64,000 bases of DNA from Actinopolyspora alba (GTDB taxonomy: Bacteria > Actinomycetota > Actinomycetes > Mycobacteriales > Pseudonocardiaceae). The stretch covers positions 41,399 through 105,398 of the forward strand of contig NZ_FOMZ01000017.1 in NCBI RefSeq assembly GCF_900112765.1. The letters run 5' to 3'. The position numbers and the translations under genes are program-made. Position 1 is the first letter of the stretch. Each line of letters opens with the position of its first letter. The notes beneath the pieces were generated by a model. That model did not search any database. It was given only the letters and a program-made list of their open reading frames with translations, and had not been told where the DNA came from. Below are positions 39,487 to 48,467 of this stretch, piece by piece.

Positions 39487-40512
39487 TCAGCCGTTCGAGG
39501 TCGGTACGGACTCCAGGAACTCGGCGAGCTCGCGCACCGCCGAGGGGTTGCGCGGTCCCTCCACCAGAGCCGCGTAGGGCAGGTCGATGAACCGTTCCCG
39601 CCGCACTGCCTCCAGCTGGGAAAGCGCGGGATGGCCGCGGAGAAAGTCGGTCTTGTCCCGCACGCTCTTGTTTCCGTAGTCGTTGATCAGGATCACGTCC
39701 GGATCGGCGCGCAGCACGGTCTCCCAGCTCACCGAGACCCAGCTGTCGTCGAGATCGGCGAAGACGTTCCTGCCGCCCGCCTTGTTGATGATCTGATCGG
39801 CTGCCCCGCCGTTACCGGAGGTGAAGGGCTCGCTCTGCCCCGAGTCGTAGAGGAACACCGTGGGACGTTCCTCCTCGGTCGAGTCGGGGGCGGCCCGCTC
39901 GATGGTGCTCTTGTACTCGGAGACGAGCCGCTCGGCCCGTTCCGGCACGCCGAACAGCTCACCGAGGTTGCGGACGTCGGTGTAGAGCGCCTCCAGCGGA
40001 GGCATGATGCTCCGCTTGTCGGTGCCATCGACCCGGCAGGACTCGCTGAGCACGTAGGATTCGATTCCCTCGGACCTCAGCCGCTTCGGGGTGAGGCGTT
40101 CCGACTCGCCGAACCCGTAGTTCCACCCGGCGAAGACCATGTCCGCGTCCGCCTTGCGGATCTGTTCCATCCCCATTTCCTCGGACAGGTGCGGGACCCG
40201 CTCGAACCGCTGTCGCCACGGGGAGCTCGCCGCGCCACGCCGCTGTCCGTCGGACAGGAAGTACCCGGCCATCCGGTCCTCCAGCCCGAGCGCGAACATG
40301 ATCTCTGTGATCGCGATGTCGTTGGTGACCACCTTCTCCGGCGGGGTTTCGTAAGTGCGCTCCCGCTCGCAGTTGGTCAGCGTCACCGGGAACCGCTCCG
40401 GCACGTCCCCGGAGGACTCCGATGCCACTTCCGCACCGCAGCCGCCGAGCAGCAACGCGCTCGTGAACAGCAGTGCCGCACCCCGAATCGTCGACGTTCG
40501 GTACTCGCCCAT
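39487..40512 (-). CDS. btuF: ABC transporter substrate-binding lipoprotein (cobalamin or siderophore type)
   Basis: A 341-residue lipoprotein. The signal peptide ends in the lipobox LLLGGCGA. The mature protein has the two-lobe class III binding fold pattern of BtuF/FepB proteins (PPEKVVTNDIAITEIMFALGL and ADPDVILINDYG). By sequence alone it could bind an iron-siderophore. The cobalamin riboswitch in front of the operon points to vitamin B12 or a related corrinoid (inference). It is the last of three genes after the permease and ATPase. Confidence 0.75.
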   Translation of the reverse strand: MGEYRTSTIRGAALLFTSALLLGGCGAEVASESSGDVPERFPVTLTNCERERTYETPPEKVVTNDIAITEIMFALGLEDRMAGYFLSDGQRRGAASSPWRQRFERVPHLSEEMGMEQIRKADADMVFAGWNYGFGESERLTPKRLRSEGIESYVLSESCRVDGTDKRSIMPPLEALYTDVRNLGELFGVPERAERLVSEYKSTIERAAPDSTEEERPTVFLYDSGQSEPFTSGNGGAADQIINKAGGRNVFADLDDSWVSVSWETVLRADPDVILINDYGNKSVRDKTDFLRGHPALSQLEAVRRERFIDLPYAALVEGPRNPSAVRELAEFLESVPTSNG

Positions 40513-40583
40513 GCTTTCGTGCCCCTTCGAATCGGTTTCAGGTCGAATCGGTGTCGGTCCCGGTCGCTCGGGCCCGGTCGTCC

Positions 40584-41354
40584 TCAGGTCCCAGTGGTTT
40601 CGGCGGGCGCGAACAGCAGCTGCGGAACTCTCGTCTCCGGGTGTTCGACCACGTGCACCCGGACTCCGAAAACCGCGCCGATGGTTTCCGGGGTCAGTAC
40701 TTCTCCGGGAGGCCCACCAGCCACGACACGTCCCCGCTGCAGCACGTGGATGTGGTCGCACCAGGCGGCTGCCAGGTTCAGGTCGTGCAGCGCCGTCAGC
40801 GTCGTGATGCCCAGCCGCCGCACCAGCGAGAGCACCTCCAGCTGGTGGCGAATGTCGAGATGATTGGTGGGCTCGTCCAGCACCAGCAGTTCCGGCCGCT
40901 GAACCAGTGCCCGCGCGATGAGCACCCGCTGCTTCTCCCCGCCCGACAGCGAGACGATGCCCCGCTCCGCCAGGTGCAGGCAGTCCACCGCGCGCAGTGC
41001 TTCGATCGGTCCGTAACCGTTCGGTTTCAGGGTGGACTCGCGGTGCGGGGTTCGTCCCATCTCGACGACCTCGGTGACGGTGAAGTCGAATTCGGACCGC
41101 GACTCCTGGGGCAGCGCAGCGGTCAACCGAGCGCTCTCGCGCAACGACATGGCGACCAGGTTCCGGCCACCGAGTCGAATGCTTCCCCGATCCGGGCGCA
41201 TCGTCCGGTAGACACAGCGCAGCGTGCTGGACTTGCCGCTGCCGTTGGGACCGACCAGGCCGACGAGCCCACCCGAGGGCACCCGCAGGTTCACGTCCTC
41301 GACGATCCGCTCGCCCGCGGCGGAAACGGCCACCTCTCGCAGCTCCAGATCCAT
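40584..41354 (-). CDS. btuD: ABC transporter ATPase, BtuD/FecE type
   Basis: A 256-residue ATPase. Walker A GPNGSGKSS is near residue 39, the Q-loop is ALPQES, the signature LSGGEKQR, Walker B LLVLDEPTNHLD, and the switch His is in TALHDLNLAAAWCD. It starts on the last base of the permease stop. It energises import through the BtuC-like permease. Confidence 0.9.
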   Translation of the reverse strand: MDLELREVAVSAAGERIVEDVNLRVPSGGLVGLVGPNGSGKSSTLRCVYRTMRPDRGSIRLGGRNLVAMSLRESARLTAALPQESRSEFDFTVTEVVEMGRTPHRESTLKPNGYGPIEALRAVDCLHLAERGIVSLSGGEKQRVLIARALVQRPELLVLDEPTNHLDIRHQLEVLSLVRRLGITTLTALHDLNLAAAWCDHIHVLQRGRVVAGGPPGEVLTPETIGAVFGVRVHVVEHPETRVPQLLFAPAETTGT

Positions 41355-42505
41355 CAGCGGCCTCCCAACGTGGCGCCGCGGCGGCGCAGCAACAGCAGGA
41401 AGCAGGGCACACCGATCGCCGCCGTGATCACACCGAGCGGCAGCTGCTCCGGAGCGGCGACGGTTCGTGCCAGCACGTCCGTCCACACCAGGAACACCGC
41501 GCCCGCCAACGGGGTCAGCGGCAGTACTCGCCGGTGGTCGGCGCCGACGAGCAGCCGGACCAGGTGCGGCAACATCAGGCCGACGAAGCCGACCGCGCCG
41601 CTGACCGCGACCAGTACACCGGTGACGGCCGCGGCGAGTACGAACAGCTCACGGCGGAACTTCGCGGGATCGACTCCCAGCGTCGTGGCCGTCTCGTCCC
41701 CCATCGCCAGGGCGTTGAGCCGGTTGCCGGAAAGCAGCAGGTAACCGATTCCACAGCAGACGACCAGTGTGGCCACGGGCAGCGAACGCCACGTAACACC
41801 GCCGAGGCTGCCCAACAGCCAGAACATCACGGACTTGGCCGCGTTACCGTTCGGCGACTGGAAGATCAGCAGGGTGGTCACGGCGGAGAAACCGTAGGAC
41901 ATCGCCGTGCCGGTCAGGATCAGTCGCAGCGGGGTCAGCCCGTCCGAGGTGCGGGCGATCAGGTACACCAGCGCCGTCGCTCCCAACGCACCGAGGAAGG
42001 CCGCGGTGGAAAGGGCGTACAGTCCGAGAGCCCCCAGGATTCCGTAGAGCGCGACGGCGCTGGCGCCCACCGAGGCGCCCGAGGAGATACCGAGCACGAA
42101 CGGGTCCGCCAGCGCGTTGCGCACCATCGCCTGGGTCGCCACTCCGACGGTGCTCAGTCCGGCACCGACAACCGCGGCGAGCAGCACACGGGGAAGTCGG
42201 ACGTCCCAGATGATGTAGTAGAGCCCCGCGTCCTCGGCCGGGACGACTCCACCGCGCAGCGCCCGGTACAGCAGCTCGACGGTCTTGCCGAACGGGATGC
42301 CGGTCGGCCCCAGGGCCACGCCGCAGATCACCGAGACCAACAGTCCGGCACCGAACAGCGTGCACAACAGCGGCAGTCGGGCTCCCCAGCGTCGGTTCGG
42401 CCGCGTTGTCGGCTCGGACACGTCCTCGGCGTCGTCCGCGTCCCCCGGTCGTGGCCCCGGCTGCGGCGTGTCGCCGGTCGTTCCGGCGGTGACCGTGTCG
42501 TTCAC
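41354..42505 (-). CDS. btuC: ABC transporter permease, BtuC/FecCD type
   Basis: A permease of about 383 residues with some ten helices. FecCD family patterns include LPRVLLAAVVGAGLSTVGV, NALADPFVLGISSGASVGAS and GAVGFVGLMLPHLVRLLVG. The N-terminal 40 residues are polar, Asp/Pro-rich. The start is uncertain: GTG at 42505 is used here; GTG at 42616 or 42421 are possible and none has a good ribosome site. It follows the cobalamin riboswitch, which should repress it when B12 is plentiful. Confidence 0.85.
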   Translation of the reverse strand: MNDTVTAGTTGDTPQPGPRPGDADDAEDVSEPTTRPNRRWGARLPLLCTLFGAGLLVSVICGVALGPTGIPFGKTVELLYRALRGGVVPAEDAGLYYIIWDVRLPRVLLAAVVGAGLSTVGVATQAMVRNALADPFVLGISSGASVGASAVALYGILGALGLYALSTAAFLGALGATALVYLIARTSDGLTPLRLILTGTAMSYGFSAVTTLLIFQSPNGNAAKSVMFWLLGSLGGVTWRSLPVATLVVCCGIGYLLLSGNRLNALAMGDETATTLGVDPAKFRRELFVLAAAVTGVLVAVSGAVGFVGLMLPHLVRLLVGADHRRVLPLTPLAGAVFLVWTDVLARTVAAPEQLPLGVITAAIGVPCFLLLLRRRGATLGGR

Positions 42506-42770
42506 GGCAGCCGCGGCGCTGTCGGCGGATGTGTCTCGGTGTGACGGCCGGGATAGTGACGGCCGGGATCGCTCGGGAGAGATCGCGAGCTCAGCGGATG
42601 GTGGAGCCTGTCGCACAACGGGAGGTGCCTTTCGTTCGCGGTCGAGGACCGCGCGGGGGCACCACGCGCACGGGGTCACCGCCTGGTGGCGGCTGTGCCG
42701 GTGCTCCCTCCCGCGATCCTCGACGGTCGTGGAGCTTCGCCCACCGCGGCGCGTGCGGCGGGGCTCTCAT

Positions 42771-42860
42771 CGGCAGCGACGGGTTCTCGGGCTTGCTCGA
42801 ACGAGCTCACCGTTGCGGGTCAGCGCCGGATTCGCACCGGACTTCCCCCGACCACTGCCG
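42771..42860 (-). promoter_or_regulatory. Cobalamin (B12) riboswitch
   Basis: Read on the minus strand this holds the conserved core GGGGGAAGTCCGGTGCGAA, then TCCGGCGCTGACCCGCAACGG, closely matching the cobalamin aptamer. CGGCAG (minus strand, start) and CTGCCG (end) pair to close it. The downstream leader to the permease contains a GCGGTC/GACCGC hairpin at 42638-42652. It should control the three-gene importer in response to adenosylcobalamin. Boundaries are approximate. Confidence 0.9.
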
Positions 42861-43000
42861 GTTTCGTTGTCCGGACAATCCTCGGGGGAGAGATCAGCTG
42901 TGTCCACGCGTTGTGTGAGTGCCCACAAACCGGGAGTCCTCCGGGAAGCAGCACCGGAGCGGTCGCGGGCGGAAAAAGGCACAGCGGAACCGCGGGAGAG

Positions 43001-43074
43001 TGAGGCCGGCGGGACTCGAACCCGCACTGGCTAGGACCTAAACCTAGTGCCTCTGCCAATTGGGCTACGGCCCC
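43001..43074 (-). tRNA. tRNA with UAG anticodon (Leu CUA by decoding) but short variable arm
   Basis: A complete cloverleaf can be folded. The acceptor is GGGGCCG with CGGCCTC (one G-U pair) and A as discriminator. The D stem is GCC/GGC, the anticodon stem CTAGG/CCTAG with loop TTTAGGT, and the T arm is GCGGG TTCGAGT CCCGC. The anticodon UAG reads the leucine codon CUA. The variable loop is only five bases (CCAGT); bacterial leucine tRNAs have a long variable arm. CCA is not encoded. It may be an unusual leucine tRNA, one charged with another amino acid, or a degenerate gene. All stems are intact, which argues against decay. Confidence 0.85.
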
Positions 43075-43083
43075 TCACGGGTC

Positions 43084-43089
43084 AGGATA
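43084..43089 (-). promoter_or_regulatory. Candidate -10 box of the tRNA gene
   Basis: TATCCT on the minus strand lies ten bases before the tRNA 5' end, the usual distance for a tRNA promoter with a short leader. No clear -35 box was found. Confidence 0.4.
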
Positions 43090-43280
43090 CCGATCCGCAC
43101 CGCCACGTGACGGGCAGGTCCCGGTCCGGCCGTTCCGCGACACGGGCAGCTCCACCACCCGTTGGCGCTGTGGTGTGATCTACGGTGTGCACAGCCAGAG
43201 TGCCCGAGCCGGGAGCCCCGCTCCCCGGGCGCGCGTACGCTCACCCGATGCCGAGACCCCGGCGAGTACGAGGAGGACAG

Positions 43281-43502
43281 GTGGCCCGCGATCCCGACGC
43301 CATCCAGCGCGACATCGAAAAGGCCCGTGAGGCGCTCGCAGCTTCGCTGGACGAGCTGGAAACCAAGGCCAACCCCACTCGCGCCGTCGAGGTGGGCAAA
43401 GCCACCGTTCGGGAGAAACTGGAGGACCCCCGGATCCGCTACGCGTTGATCGGCGCGGGCGCGCTGACGGCGGTTCTGGTGCTGCGCAAGTTGCTGCGCT
43501 GA
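43281..43502 (+). CDS. DUF3618 protein
   Basis: A 73-residue protein with VARDPDAIQRDIEKAREALAASLDEL, the DUF3618 helix pattern, and a C-terminal hydrophobic helix (IRYALIGAGALTAVLVL). It is probably membrane-anchored. GTG follows AGGAGG by four bases. A strong hairpin follows, before the converging TetR gene. Function unknown. Confidence 0.85.
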   Translation: MARDPDAIQRDIEKAREALAASLDELETKANPTRAVEVGKATVREKLEDPRIRYALIGAGALTAVLVLRKLLR

Positions 43503-43516
43503 AGCTCCCTGCCGAG

Positions 43517-43545
43517 GCAAGCCGGCCGCGGTCCGACCGGCTTGC
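43517..43545. terminator. Hairpin between convergent genes
   Basis: GCAAGCCGG and CCGGCTTGC form a perfect 9-bp stem with an 11-base loop, just after the DUF3618 stop and before the end of the TetR gene. Confidence 0.7.
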
Positions 43546-43630
43546 GGGCACGGCGGGACCGGCGGTTCGACATCGCGAGGCGCCGGCCCACGCGCCGGTA
43601 CCCGAGGAGCGGATCGTTCCGCGAGGAAGA

Positions 43631-44287
43631 CTAAGGATCCCGGTGCAGCAGCGGTAGCAGTGCCTCGCGCAACAGTCGATCCACGAAGGGCTGATCCAGT
43701 GGCTCCCCGGTCAGCATCAAACGGTGGATCAACGCGGCCCCGGCGAGTTCCACCACGGTGTCCACCGGGGCGTGTTCGCTCGTCTCACCCCGTTCGACGC
43801 CGCGGTCGATGATGCTGCGCAGCACGTCACGCTGCGGCAGCAGGAAGGAGTCCCGGAAGGCGGCGGCGAGTTCCGGCTCGTGCGGCAGCTCGCCGACCAG
43901 TGCCTGCGCGCCCTTGCCGACCGGGCCACTGAGGAATTCCGCGAACGCGCTGAGGAACTCGCGCAGATCGCTTTCCATCGAGCCGTTGTCCGGTTGCGGA
44001 ATGTTCCGCCGCGCCAGCTGGGTGCAGGTGTCGATGACCAGTTCGAGTTTGGACTCCCAGCGGCGGTAGATGGTGGCCTTGCCCGCCCGCGCCTGCGCTG
44101 CCACCGCGTCCATGGTCAACGCGCGGTAGCCGACCTCGGCCAGCACCTCGAGGGCGGCGTCGCGCAGCGCGGCGTCGCGTGTGGCGTCACGCGGTCTGCC
44201 CCTCGCCGGGGTGGCTCCCGCGTCCTGGGCGCGGCTGCCACCCACGGGATGCTCGGCTTCCCAATCGTGGTCGATCGGTGTGTTCAC
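43631..44287 (-). CDS. TetR family transcriptional regulator
   Basis: A 218-residue regulator. The DNA-binding domain lies at about residues 38-84 (LEVLAEVGYRALTMDAVAAQ, GKATIYRRWESK). The C-terminal ligand domain, with FLSGPVGKGAQALVGELPHEPELAAAFRD, matches the TetR_C subgroup common in actinomycetes. GTG is the start; the preceding region shows no clear operator. Its target is unknown. Confidence 0.88.
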   Translation of the reverse strand: MNTPIDHDWEAEHPVGGSRAQDAGATPARGRPRDATRDAALRDAALEVLAEVGYRALTMDAVAAQARAGKATIYRRWESKLELVIDTCTQLARRNIPQPDNGSMESDLREFLSAFAEFLSGPVGKGAQALVGELPHEPELAAAFRDSFLLPQRDVLRSIIDRGVERGETSEHAPVDTVVELAGAALIHRLMLTGEPLDQPFVDRLLREALLPLLHRDP

Positions 44288-44397
44288 GGCCAGTCATCCT
44301 AGTAGTAGGGCTTCGCGGGCCCGGCTCGCCGCCGTGGTGCACCGAGCACGCCGACCGGGTGACGCCGAGGAGCCTCGTCCGGTCCGAGCCCGACCAT

Positions 44398-44718
44398 TCA
44401 GCCGGGATGGCCGCCGGGATGCTGCTGCGCCGCCGCGGCGGCCGCCTGCTGGGCGGCCGCGCGGGTGGCCTCATCGGACAGTCCGTGCCTGGCCTGTAAG
44501 TAGGCGATGCTGAAGGCGAAGCCGTCGCCGTCCAGTAAGTGAATGACCACGCGTCCGGCCGAATTGGGCGCCAGCTGCTCGATCAGCTGGTCCGCCTGGA
44601 CCCTTGCCGCGATCAGTCCCGGCGCACGCGCGCTGCGCGATTCCCAGTCGGAAGAGACGTGCACCACCCAATCGTCCCCGTCGGGCAGGTAATTGGCTGT
44701 GATGTGCCCTTGAGCCAT
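44398..44718 (-). CDS. Hypothetical protein
   Basis: A 106-residue soluble protein. A central alpha-beta core (HITANYLPDGDDWVVHVSS, AGRVVIHLLDGDGFAFSIAYLQARHGL) is followed by an Ala/Gln/His-rich tail. ATG follows GGAGG by about five bases. No family or function recognised. Confidence 0.65.
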   Translation of the reverse strand: MAQGHITANYLPDGDDWVVHVSSDWESRSARAPGLIAARVQADQLIEQLAPNSAGRVVIHLLDGDGFAFSIAYLQARHGLSDEATRAAAQQAAAAAAQQHPGGHPG

Positions 44719-44837
44719 GATGCCTCCGCGTCCAGCATGCTCAATCATCGCCGTGAACTCGCGCGTTCCGGCCGAAGGGCGGCCGCATTGGGCGTGGATC
44801 GGCACGGTCACTCACGCGTGGTCATTGACTCTACGGG

Positions 44838-45413
44838 TTATCCCCCGTTCAGGTCTTCCGGGCGGTCGATATCGAAAGTCTCGGCGACGTCCTCACAAGC
44901 CACGAGCGTTACTTCGCGGGATCGCAGATAGTCCCGCGCTCCTCGGTCCCCCCGAGCGGCGTCGTGCACTCCGTCCCAGTGCAGCCTGCCCAACAGCACC
45001 GGATGGCCGCGCTCGCCGTGGTAACTCGCGGCCGCGAGCGCGTCCGGAGCGGCGTATTCCGACACCCGCCGCGCAGCGAATTCGGTAATTCCCGGCATGT
45101 CCACCGGAAGAATGAGAGCACTCGTCACATCGGAATAGTGCTCCGAATCGCGCAGTGTCGCCAGCCCCGTACGCAACGACGAGCCCATTCCGCTGCGCCA
45201 GTCCGGATTGGTCACCGGCACCGAGTCGGCGAGCTCGGCGGTTTCCGCGATCCGCTCGGCCGCGGCGCCGAGCACCACGAGCACCGGTTCGCACCCCGCC
45301 GCGCGCAGGACGGACACGGCCCGCTCCACCAGCAGCGATCCGTGATGGCGAACCAGCGCCTTGGGCATGCCGAACCTGCGGCCCTCACCCGCCGCCAGCA
45401 CCACGCCCGCCAT
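44838..45413 (-). CDS. MobA-like nucleotidyltransferase (molybdenum cofactor type)
   Basis: A 191-residue NTP transferase. The nucleotide-binding start is GVVLAAGEGRRFGMPKAL, with the metal Asp in LPVDMPGI and SYHGERGHPVLL near the end. Members such as MocA attach CMP or GMP to molybdopterin for xanthine dehydrogenase-type enzymes. It follows xdhC by four bases (TTG at 45425 would overlap it). A supporting role for the neighbouring xanthine dehydrogenase is inferred. Confidence 0.85.
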   Translation of the reverse strand: MAGVVLAAGEGRRFGMPKALVRHHGSLLVERAVSVLRAAGCEPVLVVLGAAAERIAETAELADSVPVTNPDWRSGMGSSLRTGLATLRDSEHYSDVTSALILPVDMPGITEFAARRVSEYAAPDALAAASYHGERGHPVLLGRLHWDGVHDAARGDRGARDYLRSREVTLVACEDVAETFDIDRPEDLNGG

Positions 45414-45417
45414 CCGC

Positions 45418-46548
45418 TCAGGCAACGTGGATCGGTCCGCTGGTGTGCGTCAAGGGGTGCGCACTGCCGTGGTTTCGCAGTGCCACGATCTCCGCCGCGA
45501 TGGCGACCGCCGTTTCCTCGGGAGTCCGCCCGCCGAGGTCGAGCCCGATGGGAGCGCGCAGTCGTTCCAGCTCCGACGCGGTCAGCCCCGCCGCGCGCAA
45601 CCGATCCACGCGATCGGCATGGGTGCGACGTGAGCCGAGCGCGCCGACATAGCCCGCCGGGCCGCGCAGCGCCTCCCGGAGCACCGGTACGTCGAACTTC
45701 GCGTCGTGGGTGAGCACGCAGACAACGCTACGTCGATCCGGGGCGATCTCGGCCAGGTACTCGTGCGGCCAGCGCACCACCACCTCGTCCGCTTCCGGGA
45801 ACCGTCGCCGCGTGGCGAACACCGGACGGGCGTCGCACACCGTCACGTGATAACCGAGGAACTTGCCCATCCGTGCCAGCGCGGCGGCGTGGTCGATGGC
45901 ACCGAACACCAGCATGCGCGGTGGGGTGTTCCACGACTCGACGAACACGGGGTGCTCGTGCCCACCGGGGACGCACAACTGTCCGATTCCGGAGGTGTTC
46001 CGGTCGAGCATCGCCCGGGCCTCGGCCACCACGGTCCCGTCCAGCTCGGCGTCGCCGGTGCCGCCCACGTGCTCGTCGACTCCCACCGCCAGTGTCCGCC
46101 CGGTTTCGAGCACCCGCGCCACCGCGACGGGCAGACCCCGCCGGGCCGAGCGCAGCGCCCAGGAAAGCGCCGCGACCGTGCCGCCCGTTCCCGTCGCTTC
46201 CGAGCCGACCCCCGTATCGGGGCCGAGTCCCGCGCCGGGCTCGACCGGATGCAGGTAGACGTCCAGCTCTCCGCCGCAGGTCAGGCCCACCGCGAACGGG
46301 TCATCCGGATCCGGGTCGAACGAGGTCCGCACCGGTTCACCGTCGGCCAGCGCTTCGAGGGCCAGCGAGTGCACCGCCCCCTCCACGCAGCCGCCCGAGA
46401 GGCTGCCCAGCACCGTCCCGTCGGCGTGCACCGCGGCGGTCGCACCCACATCACGGGGCGCGCTGCCGCGCACTCCCACGATCGAGGCGATCACGAACCG
46501 TTCACCGGCTTCCAACCATCGCAGCAGTTCGTCGCCGATCTCGCGCAT
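45418..46548 (-). CDS. xdhC: XdhC-type xanthine dehydrogenase maturation factor
   Basis: A 376-residue protein. The N-terminal part has IASIVGVRGSAPRDVGATAAVH and LSGGCVEGAV; the C-terminal NAD-like fold has FGAIDHAAALARMGKFLGYHVTVCDAR. XdhC binds molybdenum cofactor, sulfurates it and inserts it into xanthine dehydrogenase. ATG at 46548 follows AGAGG. Its neighbours are a molybdenum-cofactor transferase and a purine permease. Confidence 0.9.
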   Translation of the reverse strand: MREIGDELLRWLEAGERFVIASIVGVRGSAPRDVGATAAVHADGTVLGSLSGGCVEGAVHSLALEALADGEPVRTSFDPDPDDPFAVGLTCGGELDVYLHPVEPGAGLGPDTGVGSEATGTGGTVAALSWALRSARRGLPVAVARVLETGRTLAVGVDEHVGGTGDAELDGTVVAEARAMLDRNTSGIGQLCVPGGHEHPVFVESWNTPPRMLVFGAIDHAAALARMGKFLGYHVTVCDARPVFATRRRFPEADEVVVRWPHEYLAEIAPDRRSVVCVLTHDAKFDVPVLREALRGPAGYVGALGSRRTHADRVDRLRAAGLTASELERLRAPIGLDLGGRTPEETAVAIAAEIVALRNHGSAHPLTHTSGPIHVA

Positions 46549-46644
46549 ACCAGCCACCTCTCAAGCGGATCGAAAGCGGGCGAACCCGGCTCGAAGGACC
46601 TCGTCGGAGCCTTCCGGCCATGCCGACCTCGGTCACACCGGCCT

Positions 46645-46682
46645 CGCCCGGCGGCGATCTCGCGCGAAATCGCCGCCGGGCG
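46645..46682. repeat. Dispersed palindromic element, 38-bp imperfect copy
   Basis: The 19-base arms from 46645 pair with one mismatch around a centre CTCGCGCGAAAT. The core matches the family seen at 3701, 17653 and 32984. It lies between the NCS2 permease and xdhC genes, which are on the same strand, so it may attenuate or separate transcripts. Confidence 0.65.
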
Positions 46683-46726
46683 GGGAACCGGGGAACCCCG
46701 GCGCGTGCGCGGGTCCTCGCGAATGC

Positions 46727-48190
46727 TCAGGAGACGCCGAACACGGCCTTTATCCCCTCGATCCCGAAATAGATCGCGAAGATCAGCGACAGCACGCTGA
46801 GCAGCCAGCCGATCTCCTTGGCACGTCCCTTGCAGATCTTGATCGCGCAGTAGGAGATCAGTCCCGCGCCCACGCCGTTGGTGATCGAGTAGGTGAACGG
46901 GATGATCGCCACGGTCAGGAACACCGGGATCACGAAGTCCTCGTCGTGCCACGGAATGTTGCGCACCTGCGCCATCATCATCCCGCCGACCAGGACCAGG
47001 GCGGGAGCCGCAGCCTGCGCCGGAACCACCGCGGCCAGCGGGGTGAACAGCATGGTGGCCGCGAACAGCACGCCGGTAACCACGCTGGCCAGACCGGTAC
47101 GGGCTCCCTCGGCCACTCCGGCCGCCGACTCCAGAAAGACCGTGTTCGGGGAGGAACCGGTGACTCCACCGCCCACCGCGCCGATGCCGTCGACCAGCAG
47201 GATGCGGCCCATCCCCTGAACCTTGCCGTCCGAACTGGTCAGCCCGGCCTCACTGCTGACGCTGGTGATGGTGCCCATCGCGTCGAAGAAGCCGGACAGC
47301 ACCAGCGTGAACAGGAACACCACGGCGGCGATCACACCCGCGTTCACGAACCCGCCGAACAGGTCGATGTTGCCGAACAACCCGAAGTCGGGCGTGGCCA
47401 CCAGGCTCGACGGCAGGTCGGGCGTGGTACGCCCCCACTGTTCGGCGGGCACGTCGAACACGGCGTTGACCAGTACCGACAGCAGCGTTCCGGTCACGAT
47501 GCTGATCAGGATCGCACCGGGCACCTTCCGGGCGACCAGCACCACCATCAGCAGCAGGGTCAGGCAGAACAGCCCCAGCGGCCAGCCGACCAGGTGCCCG
47601 CTCGGCCCCAGCTGTACCGGGACATCGGTGTTGGCCGCATCGGGCTGCCTGGTGACGAACCCGGCGCTGACCAGCCCCACCAGCGCGATGTAGAGACCGA
47701 TGCCCACCGTCAGCGCGGTCTTGAGCGCGGGCGGAATCGAGTTGATGATCCGTTCCCGTACCCCGCTGATCGCCATCAGCACGATGCACACACCTTCGAG
47801 CACCACCAGCCCCATGGCCTGTGCCCAGGTCATCTCCGGCGCGACCGTGAAGGCCACCACCGGTATCACACCGAGTCCGGCCGCCATCGCCAGCGGCGCG
47901 TTGCCGACCACACCCATCAGGACGGTCATCACCCCGGCGCACAGCGCCGTGGCGGTGGTGAGCTCGGTGTTGCTCAGACTCGCACCCGTGATGTCCTCGG
48001 CGGAACCGAGAATCAGCGGGTTGAGCAGGACGATGTAGGACATCGCCACGAATGTCGTGATCCCGCCCCGCACCTCGCGGGACATGCTGGAACCGCGTCG
48101 GGTGATCCGGAAGTACCGGTCGATCGGTGAGCGCGGCTCGGGCTCGGGGGCCGGATCCGTGTCCGTCGAATCCGGTCTCAGCTGGGTCAT
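46727..48190 (-). CDS. NCS2-family purine permease
   Basis: A 487-residue transporter of the AzgA/PbuG-like hypoxanthine-guanine branch, with 12-14 helices. Typical stretches are EVRGGITTFVAMSYIVLLNP, MAAGLGVIPVVAF and LFDAMGTITSVSSEAGL-like FFDAMGTITS, followed by GSSPNTVFLESAAGVAEG. ATG at 48190 follows GGGAGG by five bases. Position among guanine deaminase and xanthine dehydrogenase genes fits uptake of guanine, hypoxanthine or xanthine. Confidence 0.92.
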   Translation of the reverse strand: MTQLRPDSTDTDPAPEPEPRSPIDRYFRITRRGSSMSREVRGGITTFVAMSYIVLLNPLILGSAEDITGASLSNTELTTATALCAGVMTVLMGVVGNAPLAMAAGLGVIPVVAFTVAPEMTWAQAMGLVVLEGVCIVLMAISGVRERIINSIPPALKTALTVGIGLYIALVGLVSAGFVTRQPDAANTDVPVQLGPSGHLVGWPLGLFCLTLLLMVVLVARKVPGAILISIVTGTLLSVLVNAVFDVPAEQWGRTTPDLPSSLVATPDFGLFGNIDLFGGFVNAGVIAAVVFLFTLVLSGFFDAMGTITSVSSEAGLTSSDGKVQGMGRILLVDGIGAVGGGVTGSSPNTVFLESAAGVAEGARTGLASVVTGVLFAATMLFTPLAAVVPAQAAAPALVLVGGMMMAQVRNIPWHDEDFVIPVFLTVAIIPFTYSITNGVGAGLISYCAIKICKGRAKEIGWLLSVLSLIFAIYFGIEGIKAVFGVS

Positions 48191-48467
48191 GCGTCCTCCC
48201 ATGCCGGTGGGCGCCCCCGGCCCGTGCCTTCGGCGACGGCTTTCGGGCCGGACTGGTCCTCGGGCCGTGAACAGCACTGTGTCCGGCCCGATCAGGGGCG
48301 TTTGGTGAGTTACGAATGTTTCGAGCACGGCGGTTGACGCCTTGCTGCGGGGGGCTGGAACGCGCACCGAGGCGCACTCCTCGCTCCGTACCCACGGCAG
48401 CGGTCGCGACCCGGTCGTCGCGACCCGCCGCCGCCGTGAAACGGCACCGACAGCGTAAACGGAGCCG

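Noticed and set aside
39487..40512. Iron-siderophore specificity for the binding lipoprotein
   Set aside because: Not excluded by protein sequence, but the cobalamin riboswitch ahead of the operon makes a corrinoid the better call.
38734..40863. 709-codon plus-strand frame across the PH-domain and lipoprotein genes
   Set aside because: It spans three unrelated minus-strand genes and their gaps, so it is a chance frame.
43001..43074. tRNA read as an amber suppressor
   Set aside because: The anticodon is UAG, which pairs with CUA. An amber suppressor needs the anticodon CUA.
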